Of a stretch of DNA of 64,000 bases, positions 1 through 7,344 are shown piece after piece. The DNA comes from a virus, in IMG/VR virus record IMGVR_UViG_3300017917_003852, positions 1-64,000 of that record, one strand, 5' to 3'. Under the pieces are notes generated by a model that made no database searches, was not told the DNA's origin, and saw nothing but the letters and a program-made list of their open reading frames with translations. Position numbers and translations under genes: made by a program. Position 1 is the stretch's first letter; every line of letters begins with the position of its first letter.

Positions 1-123
1 ATGTGTTTGAATGTGCTTTATCATCCGGATTTTACCACTGCGTTATCGCCACAGCTTCATCCTCGGCTCCGCCCGTTTGGCAAGTTATAGTGTTGCCGCA
101 GCCTCGTTCCGCTACACACTTTA

Positions 124-291
124 TTACTTGTGTCGTTTCGTTAAACGACGCAATTCTTTAAGTTCTTCTGATTGCTTTTGCAATCTTTCCATCTTACTTT
201 TAACTAATTGTTCAAGCAACCTATCGTCAAAAACAAAATTGCGTTCTTCTAACTTTTTGTGAAACGACAGTATTTCTTGTTCGTTCGTCAT
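124..291 (-). CDS. Small charged, probably coiled-coil protein (55 aa)
   Basis: A 55-residue reading frame starting MTNEQEILSF and ending in a very basic tail (LRRLTKRHK). AAGGAAGTG lies just ahead of the ATG and is a good ribosome binding site. The middle is rich in Glu, Lys, Leu and Gln with helical spacing, consistent with a short coiled coil. I do not recognise the family. It is followed by about 120 bases (1-123) in which I see no convincing gene or RNA. Confidence 0.6.
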   Translation of the reverse strand: MTNEQEILSFHKKLEERNFVFDDRLLEQLVKSKMERLQKQSEELKELRRLTKRHK

Positions 292-310
292 CACTTCCTT
301 TATAAAACAA

Positions 311-340
311 AAACCCCAGGGTGTTTAGTCCTGGGGTTTT
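311..340. terminator. Bidirectional hairpin terminator
   Basis: Perfect GC-rich inverted repeat ACCCCAGG/CCTGGGGT flanked by A-runs and T-runs on both sides, so it can end transcripts in either direction. It separates the 55-aa gene from the 49-aa gene upstream. Confidence 0.75.
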
Positions 341-362
341 ATAGAATTTGGTTATTTAAAAC

Positions 363-512
363 TTAGGTTCTATAATCCCCCAGGCCACGATTACTAATAT
401 CACGTGTAATCATACCCCAGTAGGCCACTAGCCCACATTCGGGTTGTGATATAAACGCTTTATGTAATAGTGCTGAAGTCATCATAGTATCTATTGTAGT
501 TTTATTTATCAT
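363..512 (-). CDS. Hypothetical protein (49 aa)
   Basis: An open frame of 49 codons beginning MINKTTIDTM with a TAA stop, between the BKACE gene and the terminator. The Shine-Dalgarno is weak (only GACAAG before the ATG). No recognisable domain. Accepted mainly because it fills a gap of normal size on the coding strand; it could be a chance ORF. Confidence 0.45.
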   Translation of the reverse strand: MINKTTIDTMMTSALLHKAFISQPECGLVAYWGMITRDISNRGLGDYRT

Positions 513-545
513 TCTTGTCAAGCTTTATTTTATTTATGATTGCCA

Positions 546-1421
546 TTATTTTTCTTGCAACTGTTGTATTTTTAGCAACTCTCTTGTTTCTTTGGTTGTA
601 GCTAACCGACTACCAACATCTTCAATAATCCTTTTTGCTTTTACAACTAGCTCTGCATTACTTTTTGCTAGTATCCTTGGACTAACAAATATATTGTCTT
701 CCATGCCAACACGAGCATGTCCGCCATTGATAGTACTTAATGCTACATATGGCATTTGCCAGCGGCCTACACCAAATGCATACCAATTTGCATTGCTGGG
801 TAACAGACTTCGAGCATATTGTAACGTCTCAGGGCAACTAGGCCAACCCCATTTTACACCAGTTGCAATTTGTACTAACGGAGGGTTGTCGATTTCGCCA
901 TTTTCAATTAGTTCTTTAGCAATCATCATGTCGCCGCTGTCAAAGATCTCTAACTCTGGTTTAACTCCTGCTTTCCTAATAAGTTCTGCCATAGCACGTA
1001 TAACAGGAATACTATTAACAGTAATTTGATCTCGCCCTCGATTCATTGTATTAAAGTCCAAACTACATATTTCTGGTTGAAGTTTTAACACATGGGCTAC
1101 ACGTTCTTCTGGAGATAGAAATCCAGGATGGCCATGGCGTACAGACTCAGCAGGCCCAGCAGCACCAGGTCCAGTAGTTAGATTAATTAGAATTTCCTTA
1201 TTCTGTGCGCGAATACGTTCTACTACTTCCTGATAGTATTCAAACTTTATACTAGGGCCAGTAGTTTCTGGGTCTCTAACATGTAAATGTACAATACTAG
1301 CGCCAGCATCGGCAGCTTCTAACGCTGAATCAGCAATCTCTTTGGGAGTGACTGGCAAGTTAGGATTACTCTTTTTTGTAGTATGAGCACCAGTAACTGC
1401 ACAAGTTAAGATAGTTTTCAT
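546..1421 (-). CDS. Beta-keto acid cleavage enzyme (BKACE, DUF849 family)
   Basis: A 291-aa protein with BKACE hallmarks: N-terminal TCAVTGA, the metal-binding HLHVRDP segment near residue 46, NLTTG, an ELEIFDSGD stretch, and GGHARVGMEDN near residue 234. The family (such as 3-keto-5-aminohexanoate cleavage enzyme) uses zinc to cleave a beta-keto acid with acetyl-CoA, giving acetoacetate and a CoA ester. Length matches the family, so it appears intact. The start overlaps the stop of the SDR gene by four bases (ATGA), so the two are probably translated together. The substrate cannot be read from sequence. Such an enzyme is unusual in a phage setting and is best viewed as an auxiliary metabolic gene. 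Confidence 0.88.
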   Translation of the reverse strand: MKTILTCAVTGAHTTKKSNPNLPVTPKEIADSALEAADAGASIVHLHVRDPETTGPSIKFEYYQEVVERIRAQNKEILINLTTGPGAAGPAESVRHGHPGFLSPEERVAHVLKLQPEICSLDFNTMNRGRDQITVNSIPVIRAMAELIRKAGVKPELEIFDSGDMMIAKELIENGEIDNPPLVQIATGVKWGWPSCPETLQYARSLLPSNANWYAFGVGRWQMPYVALSTINGGHARVGMEDNIFVSPRILAKSNAELVVKAKRIIEDVGSRLATTKETRELLKIQQLQEK

Positions 1422-2179
1422 AATGTACGACCACCATCAATAACAAAAGTATTACCTGTAGTAAAACGTAACCGAGTAGCAATAGCTTCTACTGCTGCGC
1501 CAATATCCTCGGGCGTACCTACTCGCTGTAGCGGAGTTAAAGATGCCATACGATCGTAAAAGTCCTGTCCGTACGACAAAAATCCAGTGTTAATCGAACT
1601 CGGACAAATAGACACAACACGAATATTAGGAGCAAAGGCCAGTGCTAAGTTTTTAGTAAGTGCTTCAACACCAGCTTTTGACGATACATAAGCCACGTTG
1701 CTACCATGCCCTGGGCGTTGCGTACTAGCTGAACTAATATTAACTATTAGTGCATTTGGGCTTTTGTCTAGCAATGGTTTAAAAGTTCTAATTGTAGAAA
1801 ATACTGATCTTAGATTAGATGTTAAAATTTCTTCAAAGAATTCGTCGGTTACCGATTCGATGTCTCGATGAGGAATTGGTCTTGAATGTCCTGCTGATGT
1901 TACTAAGATATCACATTGTGAAATTAATTCTTTAACAGAAACTAGGTCGTCGGTATTGCATACATCAGCATAAATGGCAAGATGATTGTCACCAGGTAAG
2001 GTGTTTATAAAATCCCTAAAATCATCTAAATTACTTCTTACTAAGCCCACAATACGTGCGCCGCTAGCTGCCAAACTTTGGCATACTGCCCGGCCAATTC
2101 CTCCATTGGCTCCGGTAATTACAGCAGTTTGTCCTGATAGATCTTTTAATGGTGTAAATGTCATAATAAATACTCGCAT
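1418..2179 (-). CDS. Short-chain dehydrogenase/reductase (FabG-like)
   Basis: A classical SDR of about 250 aa. It has the Rossmann dinucleotide motif TGANGGIGRAV near residue 18, SAGHSR, a catalytic Ser in NISSAS, and the YVSSK catalytic Tyr/Lys pair; the C terminus ends FVIDGG as in FabG-type reductases. It should oxidise or reduce a hydroxyl/keto group with NAD(P)H. The start is uncertain: an AGGA lies 2 nt before the first ATG, and a second in-frame ATG five codons later (MTFTPLKDL) is also possible. It is upstream of and overlapping the BKACE gene, which suggests a joint pathway on a hydroxy- or keto-acyl substrate (inference). Confidence 0.88.
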   Translation of the reverse strand: MRVFIMTFTPLKDLSGQTAVITGANGGIGRAVCQSLAASGARIVGLVRSNLDDFRDFINTLPGDNHLAIYADVCNTDDLVSVKELISQCDILVTSAGHSRPIPHRDIESVTDEFFEEILTSNLRSVFSTIRTFKPLLDKSPNALIVNISSASTQRPGHGSNVAYVSSKAGVEALTKNLALAFAPNIRVVSICPSSINTGFLSYGQDFYDRMASLTPLQRVGTPEDIGAAVEAIATRLRFTTGNTFVIDGGRTL

Positions 2180-2226
2180 CTTCCTGTGTTATAAACTATA
2201 CTACAAACTTCAACTACAGTCAATCT

Positions 2227-3381
2227 ATGCCCTCAACTCCTTTAGTCTATACTGGTGACCAATTTGGTTTCTATACCGTTGGTCCTAATTTTAAAACATA
2301 CAGCAAACTATTAGCCATTGAGGAAATGCAAAGAACTGGGCAGCATTTAGAATGGCATTTCAACGAACATACTTATAAACAATATACCTGGAAAACCGAA
2401 CCAGAAGAAACGTTAAGTGAATTGTATAAAAAAAGAGCTCAAGAAATTAGAGATTCTTATGATTATATTGTTTTATGGTATAGTGGCGGCGCTGATAGTA
2501 AATGTGTGCTTGATTCTTTCTTAGATAATGATATTAAAATAGATGAAATTGCAAATTTTATATCGTACGATGCTGACAAAAACAAAAAAAGTGTATTAAA
2601 CGAAGAAATATTTTGCACTGCGTTACCACACCTAGATCGAATAAAAGAAAAATGGCCCGATGTTAAGCACCGTGTTGTTGATATAAGTCAAATCATTGCT
2701 GATATTTATTTAAGACCTGACTTCAAGTTTGAACATATCTATTACATCAAGGGCATTATGTCTGCTAATAGTTTAGCACGGTCTTACATTAGAGAATATG
2801 TCAATGACTATAAATCTATAATGGACAGTGGAAAAAGAATGTGTTTCTTGTGGGGCGCAGAAAAACCTAGATTAATGAAGAAACAAGGAAAATGGAACAC
2901 ATATTTCATTGATGTCTTTAGTGAAACTAATTTAAGATTACAAAGCTTAGGACATTTAGGGTATTTTGACGAATGGTTTTTTTGGGGTCCTAATACTGCT
3001 CCGATTGTTGCAAAACAAAGTCATATATTAATGAACATTATGAAGCAAGCAGAAACTATGCCCGATCTACTTTCGCCAGTCTCAGGTGCTCATCTTCCAA
3101 TCGCAGACAATGGAATGTATTTACGCAATGACATTTATCATAGTGCAATCTATCCTAAATGGAATCCAAACCTAATCGTTGCACCAAAACCACACAATCT
3201 ACTACTGTCTGAAAGAGATCATTGGTTTTGGTCGCAAAATGTAGCATCCAATGAAGGAGTGAAAAACGCCCAAAACGGAATTAAAGAAATGGTTCGACGA
3301 ATTGGAAGTTATTGGTTAAATGATATCAATGATTTGTCAAGGGGAATTAAAGGATGCTATACACATTATCCATTAGAGTAA
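2227..3381 (+). CDS. PP-loop (adenine nucleotide alpha-hydrolase) family protein
   Basis: A 384-aa protein with the PP-loop signature WYSGGADSKCVLDSF near residue 81, the ATP-binding loop of the N-type ATP pyrophosphatases (PAPS reductase, asparagine synthetase C domain, tRNA thiolases). The rest does not match a subfamily I can name. It is one of only a few plus-strand genes. It starts about 47 bp from the divergent SDR start, has no clear Shine-Dalgarno, and ends overlapping the convergent ligase gene by 16 nt. A nucleotide-activating role beside an adenylate-forming ligase is plausible but unproven. Confidence 0.72.
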   Translation: MPSTPLVYTGDQFGFYTVGPNFKTYSKLLAIEEMQRTGQHLEWHFNEHTYKQYTWKTEPEETLSELYKKRAQEIRDSYDYIVLWYSGGADSKCVLDSFLDNDIKIDEIANFISYDADKNKKSVLNEEIFCTALPHLDRIKEKWPDVKHRVVDISQIIADIYLRPDFKFEHIYYIKGIMSANSLARSYIREYVNDYKSIMDSGKRMCFLWGAEKPRLMKKQGKWNTYFIDVFSETNLRLQSLGHLGYFDEWFFWGPNTAPIVAKQSHILMNIMKQAETMPDLLSPVSGAHLPIADNGMYLRNDIYHSAIYPKWNPNLIVAPKPHNLLLSERDHWFWSQNVASNEGVKNAQNGIKEMVRRIGSYWLNDINDLSRGIKGCYTHYPLE

Positions 3382-4463
3382 TGTTTTAACAACCATGTGC
3401 GTGATATCTTGTTTGCTGGCGACAACGGAATAGTATTAACTTGCTCGACAAAATCAGGCCTGCAATGTTGTCCTAGAGATAGTAAGAAATCTGTAATAGT
3501 ATTTTTATCACAATCACCAGTATAGATTACCCGAACACGATTTTCGCCAAACACAACACATTGACCAATGTCGGGTATATTAGAAGTTAGTTGATTTTCT
3601 ATACTCACTGGATTCACTTTAATTCCTCGTACATTAATTTGGTCTCGAGATCTTCCTAATATACGATAGTATCCATCCGCATCAACTTCAGCTAAATCTC
3701 CAGTATCATACCAATCTGCAGAGCAAACAGTATAGCCGCGAATTAATAAATGCCCGTCGTCAATCTTTGCTTCTACTCCGTCGGGTAATCCAACTGTGCC
3801 TACTTTTTGTATGCCATCTAACGGATTAGTAAAGCAATGACTTAGTGCTTCAGTCATTCCAAACGCTTCTACAATAGGAACAGAGAATTTTTCTCGAAGT
3901 CTATGATAAAGCTCATCGGGCATAGGCGAACTAGCAGATCGAATAAATCGCAACGACGGCAAGTTCATGTTTTCTATCAACTTTAATACATCAGGTATGG
4001 CAGTAACAAATGTGGGATCAAAAGTTTCTAGTTCTCTTATTTTTTTAATGTTTAAGAAAGATACCGTACATCCGGCTAATTTTGTTGCCCAATAAAATCC
4101 TTGTCCGTGTGCATGCCACAATGGCATTATACTAACATAGCGATCCTTGTCTGTAATGTTATAACTTTGTACAATTCGTCTGGCTAAGTTATTAACTTGA
4201 TCTTGTGTAAAACTACAGAATTTACTATCTCCGGTGGTGCCGCTAGTGTACCAAAATACTTTTTCGTTATGGTATGCACCACCATCTCTAGTATGGCGAC
4301 CTTCGCGATTTATTAATAAACTATAGTCAGAATGATCTAGTAGGTACTTAATTCTGTCTGCTGGGCTGTCTGGATTGATTATCATCAGACTGTATTCATC
4401 TAGAGTCGGAATTAAATCCCAGGGGTTATCAACACAGATAACTGCACGTTTGCGGTTTGTCAT
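3366..4463 (-). CDS. Truncated adenylate-forming (AMP-binding) acyl ligase
   Basis: A 365-aa member of the ANL superfamily. The P-loop YTSGTTG is near residue 72, followed by AFGMTEA, WYDTGD, the hinge GRSRDQINVRG and the C-terminal ANKISR with the catalytic Lys. All core motifs are present, but it is much shorter than typical acyl-CoA synthetases (about 500 aa) because most of the N-terminal subdomain is missing. It should activate a carboxylate as an acyl-AMP; the acceptor (CoA, carrier protein or other) is unknown. No carrier-protein gene is visible nearby. It fits the BKACE/SDR island chemically. Confidence 0.85.
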   Translation of the reverse strand: MTNRKRAVICVDNPWDLIPTLDEYSLMIINPDSPADRIKYLLDHSDYSLLINREGRHTRDGGAYHNEKVFWYTSGTTGDSKFCSFTQDQVNNLARRIVQSYNITDKDRYVSIMPLWHAHGQGFYWATKLAGCTVSFLNIKKIRELETFDPTFVTAIPDVLKLIENMNLPSLRFIRSASSPMPDELYHRLREKFSVPIVEAFGMTEALSHCFTNPLDGIQKVGTVGLPDGVEAKIDDGHLLIRGYTVCSADWYDTGDLAEVDADGYYRILGRSRDQINVRGIKVNPVSIENQLTSNIPDIGQCVVFGENRVRVIYTGDCDKNTITDFLLSLGQHCRPDFVEQVNTIPLSPANKISRTWLLKHYSNG

Positions 4464-4495
4464 AGTAAGTTAATTATAAAGAGTTTATGTAAAAA

Positions 4496-4513
4496 CAGCA
4501 ACCGGAGTTGCTG
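4496..4513 (-). terminator. Intrinsic terminator after the solute-binding protein gene
   Basis: On the minus strand CAGCAAC-TCCG-GTTGCTG is followed by a T run, just downstream of the stop at 4525. Confidence 0.8.
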
Positions 4514-4524
4514 TTTTGATTGAA

Positions 4525-5499
4525 TTAATGTAATGTTCTAATTCGTTTTATCAAACCATCGCTAAAGTGATATTTACATTTAGCATAGGTAATTTGCGAT
4601 TTGTGTTTTAAGATATTACGATCCTCGTCACTGATATCAACAATACTTACTCCGTTTTGTTTTGCTTCAGTTTCAAATTTTTCTGCATCTTCAATACTCC
4701 ATTGGCGCTCTTTGCGAGCTGCCTCAAATGCGGCGCTGCGGAATATCTCTTGTTCTGCCTCAGTCAATGTGGTCCAAAATTTATTGCTAATTAAAATAGT
4801 AGTCATAAACATTGAGTGATTTGTTTTTAAAATATGCTTACCTTCAAATCTTAGATAAGTTGTTTCTACAGCATCGCCGAGGTTGCTGTCAAGGATATCA
4901 TATTTTTTCCAAAGGTATGGAGGAATAGATACAGCTTCGCCACCGATACTTTCAATAGTTGTACCTAGAGTTAATGGTTTATCAACAATAATTTTTAATC
5001 CTTGTAAATCCTCAATCCCGTTAATTGGATTGTTAGAACCAATTACTCGATATCCACCTGAGTAAGTAAATGCTAATCCAGTAACTGGAGTACGGCGTCC
5101 CAACTCGGCACACAGTTCTTTACCAATTTCACCTTCAAGAACACGACTAACATGATCGTGATCGTCAAATATAAATGGTAAGTCAATTGCATCAAAATCG
5201 TTATAACGATCTCCAATGCGACCTACCTGTGTTTGACTCATTTCAATGTCGCCATCATCTAATGCCTTCCAGAAAGAATTAAATCCTTCGCTGAAATTTT
5301 CATTATTATAATCATTCATTAATTCTAAACCAGCAATAGGAGCATATTTTTCGCAATATTCTGGATAGGTAAGAATTTCTAAATCTATCGAATTTAAACC
5401 TTGTTTAATAAGTTCTTCTTTAAAAGCATTGGCAGTACGCACAAATAAATCTTGTGGTTGATGTGCAATAAGCCAGCGTACTTTGCGGGGGTTGTTCAT
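4525..5499 (-). CDS. TRAP-type (DctP-like) solute-binding protein without signal peptide
   Basis: A 324-aa protein with the DctP fold pattern: an N-terminal strand (KVRWLIAHQPQD), a helix FKEELIKQG, a central YRVIGSNNPI and the family-typical LQGLKIIV segment, then FWTTLTEAEQEIFRSAA near the C terminus. TRAP binding proteins normally capture carboxylates in the periplasm. Here the start ATGAACAAC, placed by a strong AGGAG five bases ahead, gives no hydrophobic leader, and no DctQ/M permease is present. It may act in the cytosol, ride on the virion or have a new role. A TATAAATA box lies 30 nt upstream, so it is probably expressed late. Confidence 0.78.
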   Translation of the reverse strand: MNNPRKVRWLIAHQPQDLFVRTANAFKEELIKQGLNSIDLEILTYPEYCEKYAPIAGLELMNDYNNENFSEGFNSFWKALDDGDIEMSQTQVGRIGDRYNDFDAIDLPFIFDDHDHVSRVLEGEIGKELCAELGRRTPVTGLAFTYSGGYRVIGSNNPINGIEDLQGLKIIVDKPLTLGTTIESIGGEAVSIPPYLWKKYDILDSNLGDAVETTYLRFEGKHILKTNHSMFMTTILISNKFWTTLTEAEQEIFRSAAFEAARKERQWSIEDAEKFETEAKQNGVSIVDISDEDRNILKHKSQITYAKCKYHFSDGLIKRIRTLH

Positions 5500-5528
5500 G
5501 TGTTCTCCTGGAGATTGATGTATAAATG

Positions 5529-5536
5529 TATTTATA
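5529..5536 (-). promoter_or_regulatory. T4-like late promoter box TATAAATA
   Basis: A perfect T4 late -10 octamer on the minus strand, 30 nt ahead of the ATG of the TRAP-type gene, with AGGAG between. T4 late promoters need only this box plus the phage sigma factor gp55. Confidence 0.65.
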
Positions 5537-5640
5537 CTTCGGGACAAAAGCAAAATTTCTAGTAATATTTAGCCCAATAAAAAAGCCCGTACATAGTACA
5601 CAACGATTAGGTTTTGAAGTCACTTTTGGTAAATAATTGT

Positions 5641-6117
5641 ATGAAACATATACATCATATTATACCAAAATATATGGGCGGGACCGATGACCCGAGCAAT
5701 CTAGTAGAACTTACTGTAGAAGAACATGCAGAAGCACACCGACTACTTTACGAACAACACGGAAACAAACAAGATTATATTGCTTGGCAGGCATTACTAG
5801 GAAGATTAGGACGAGAAGAAATACTAAGGTTGAAACAAAGTATGGGCATGAAGGGCAAAAAACACACACCCGAGGCCATTGCAAAGATGCAGGTGTCTTG
5901 TGCTAAACGTACCGAACGTCAAAGATTAAATGGTGTTTTAGAAGAAGCTAATGCTAAAAGATCTGCGTCTCATAAAGGGAAGAAAAAATCCCCCGAACAT
6001 CTGGCTAATTGGGCCGCTGCCCGTAAAGGGCATGTAGTATCCGACGAAACGAAAGAAAAGATAAGGCGAACCCTTGCAGAAACGAGGGCCAAAAAGAAAG
6101 CCCTACTAGAGGGCTAA
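5641..6117 (+). CDS. HNH homing endonuclease with NUMOD3 repeats
   Basis: A 158-aa protein. An N-terminal HNH-type core (HHIIPKYMGG, NLVELTVEEHAEAHRLL, residues 5-38) is followed by three basic NUMOD3-like DNA-binding repeats: MKGKKHTPEAIAKM, SHKGKKKSPEHLAN and ARKGHVVSDETKEKI. These are free-standing homing endonucleases like T4 seg/mob genes, spreading by cutting DNA of related phages at a nearby site. It runs opposite to the neighbouring genes and ends 18 bases from the PqqA-like gene, as expected for a recently inserted mobile gene. I chose the ATG at 5641, which opens directly on the HNH core. Confidence 0.85.
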   Translation: MKHIHHIIPKYMGGTDDPSNLVELTVEEHAEAHRLLYEQHGNKQDYIAWQALLGRLGREEILRLKQSMGMKGKKHTPEAIAKMQVSCAKRTERQRLNGVLEEANAKRSASHKGKKKSPEHLANWAAARKGHVVSDETKEKIRRTLAETRAKKKALLEG

Positions 6118-6134
6118 CTTATTGCTTTTATAGA

Positions 6135-6209
6135 TTAGCGATTTGCAATGTACATTGAAATCTCGAATCCGTATCTTAAGTCAGTCGCTGCTGGTGTAGT
6201 CCATGCCAT
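6135..6209 (-). CDS. pqqA: PqqA-like PQQ precursor peptide (24 aa)
   Basis: A 24-codon frame whose C-terminal 15 residues read DLRYGFEISMYIANR. This matches the precursor of pyrroloquinoline quinone, in which the Glu and Tyr of an E-x-x-x-Y motif (here E16 and Y20) are cross-linked by the radical SAM enzyme PqqE to form the cofactor. The preceding W-T-x-P-A-x-x-D region and the -ANR end are also typical. AAGGAG sits eight bases before the ATG, one of the strongest binding sites in the window, so the peptide is very likely made. No pqqB/C/D/E is visible here, so the host would have to process it. It lies behind DUF2061 and an inverted repeat, probably in the same transcript. Confidence 0.85.
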   Translation of the reverse strand: MAWTTPAATDLRYGFEISMYIANR

Positions 6210-6232
6210 GTTATTTCTCCTTGATTAAATTA

Positions 6233-6251
6233 ACATACTGCAACAGTATGT
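6233..6251. repeat. Inverted repeat in the pqqA leader
   Basis: ACATACTG-CAA-CAGTATGT, an 8-bp perfect stem with a 3-nt loop, lies between the DUF2061 stop and the ribosome binding site of the PqqA-like gene. There is no T run behind it, so it looks more like an mRNA processing or stabilising hairpin, or an operator, than a terminator. Confidence 0.5.
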
Positions 6252-6258
6252 ATCATAA

Positions 6259-6495
6259 TTATACGGTAAATCTTTCAGGTTTTGTATCCATAACATCATG
6301 ATTTTGTTCTAGTGATTTTACGGAGGTCCCCCATTTAACTCTTAACCATGCTCGCTCATGAATGTAATGTGCTAGAGTCATCCATATATTAATAATAATT
6401 GCTCCTGCTAATCCGGTGTAAAGTCCGGTAATAATGGTAGCAGTAATACGCCATGTAATTGCTCTTGCAATTGTTCTCTTATGTGATTCTGTCAA
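6259..6495 (-). CDS. DUF2061-like small membrane protein (78 aa)
   Basis: Begins with a basic stretch (HKRTIARAITWRITAT), then a hydrophobic segment around residues 20-42, then HYIHERAWLRVKWG. This arrangement, with R-A-x-T-W-R before the membrane part and H-E-R-A-W after it, is the DUF2061 pattern seen in bacteria and aquatic phages. Function unknown. The start is TTG, supported by GGAG seven bases upstream. It is probably the first gene of a two-gene unit with the PqqA-like peptide. Confidence 0.78.
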   Translation of the reverse strand: MTESHKRTIARAITWRITATIITGLYTGLAGAIIINIWMTLAHYIHERAWLRVKWGTSVKSLEQNHDVMDTKPERFTV

Positions 6496-6514
6496 TTTAT
6501 ATCTCCAATAAAAA

Positions 6515-6530
6515 AGCCCCTTTCGGGGCT
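6515..6530 (-). terminator. Intrinsic terminator after ahpD-like gene
   Basis: AGCCCC-GAAA-GGGGCT followed by six T on the minus strand, four bases past the ahpD-like stop. The GAAA tetraloop and U tract are textbook. Confidence 0.9.
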
Positions 6531-6533
6531 GAT

Positions 6534-7046
6534 TTAACTATTGAGCACCTTAGCTACTGACGTTATAACGGCAGCGATTCGTCCGATGTCTCTTAGCTGT
6601 TCTACTGTATATCCCATTTTCTTCAAATTGTCATAGTGTGACTTAACACAAAAATGACACTTACCCACAATACTAGCAGCAAGGCTGTAAGCTTCAAAAC
6701 GTTCCTTTGTGGTGCCGCCATGAGTACTTATAGCGTTCATACGTAGCTGTGCAGGTAATCCTTTAAGATTAGGATCGTCAGCCATTTCTACATATGGATA
6801 CCATACGTTGTTCATACCCATAAGACTTGAGGCTGTTAGTGCTGCATCTCGCTCGGTAGCATCTGCAATATTAGCTTGTATAAAGCTAACTAACTTACCG
6901 TTGCCGGTAGCCATTGCTGCTGCTAAAGCACAAGCATTAGCTTCAACAGGGTCAAGTGCAGACCTATTGATAACATTATCAAGATTAAGTTTTGTGTCTT
7001 TAGCATATTCTGGCAGACCTTCTTTAATTTGTTCAACCCAACTCAT
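6534..7046 (-). CDS. AhpD/carboxymuconolactone-decarboxylase-family peroxidase
   Basis: A 170-aa all-alpha protein with the AhpD redox centre C130-HF-C133 followed by VKSH (H137), the CxxC...H signature of alkylhydroperoxidase D. In mycobacteria AhpD passes electrons to the peroxiredoxin AhpC, and an AhpC-like gene lies 0.7 kb upstream in the same run, so the two probably form a peroxide-scavenging pair. The length matches AhpD. Its ATG overlaps the stop of the CDGSH-like gene (ATGA), and it ends at a strong terminator. Confidence 0.88.
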   Translation of the reverse strand: MSWVEQIKEGLPEYAKDTKLNLDNVINRSALDPVEANACALAAAMATGNGKLVSFIQANIADATERDAALTASSLMGMNNVWYPYVEMADDPNLKGLPAQLRMNAISTHGGTTKERFEAYSLAASIVGKCHFCVKSHYDNLKKMGYTVEQLRDIGRIAAVITSVAKVLNS

Positions 7047-7279
7047 TTTACTTGTTCCTTTTCTTGTTTTTCTCGTTCAGCTGCTTCCCAAGTTGTTTTA
7101 GCTACTTGGTACGCTGCTTCTGTTAGACTATGCCAACCAATGCAATCACCAGTTGGACTACGGCCGCAGCCGCATGTACCTTTTTTCATTGCTTTATCCT
7201 TTTTAAAAATTGCGTCCCAGTTAGCATCAAACGTTTTTTGACTAACACTATAAGGGCGCGGATTAGAACCTTTGCTCAT
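7043..7279 (-). CDS. Small protein with CDGSH-like C-x-C...C-x-G-x-H motif (78 aa)
   Basis: The key segment is CGCGRSPTGDCIGWHSL (about residues 36-52). C-x-C, a Ser, then C-x-G-x-H resembles the three-Cys/one-His centre of CDGSH [2Fe-2S] proteins, but the spacing is one residue shorter and the Asp is replaced. It may bind Fe-S or zinc. The C-terminal half is a charged helix ending EREKQEKEQVK. It is translationally coupled to the ahpD-like gene, so a redox role fits the context. I cannot name the family with certainty. Confidence 0.6.
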   Translation of the reverse strand: MSKGSNPRPYSVSQKTFDANWDAIFKKDKAMKKGTCGCGRSPTGDCIGWHSLTEAAYQVAKTTWEAAEREKQEKEQVK

Positions 7280-7344
7280 TTATTATCCTTGCATTTAGGG
7301 CAGTGATTGTTCTTTAAGTAATCAAATAATTCTCTAAAGTTCAT
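7276..7344 (-). CDS. 22-residue peptide with a CPKC knuckle
   Basis: Starts MNFRELFDYLKNNHCPKC. Its ATG overlaps the stop of the SGNH hydrolase gene and its TGA overlaps the ATG of the next gene, both as ATGA. Overlaps of exactly this kind at both ends are strong evidence that it is translated. CPKC is half of a zinc knuckle, so it may dimerise around a metal or simply serve as a coupling cistron. Confidence 0.6.
   Translation of the reverse strand: MNFRELFDYLKNNHCPKCKDNK

Noticed and set aside
1-123. Possible RNA gene at the left edge
   Set aside because: GC-richer than its surroundings, but no cloverleaf, terminator or known RNA motif could be drawn.
11-262. 83-residue plus-strand ORF at the left edge
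   Set aside because: No ribosome binding site, odd composition, and it runs antisense to a 55-aa minus-strand gene with a good binding site.
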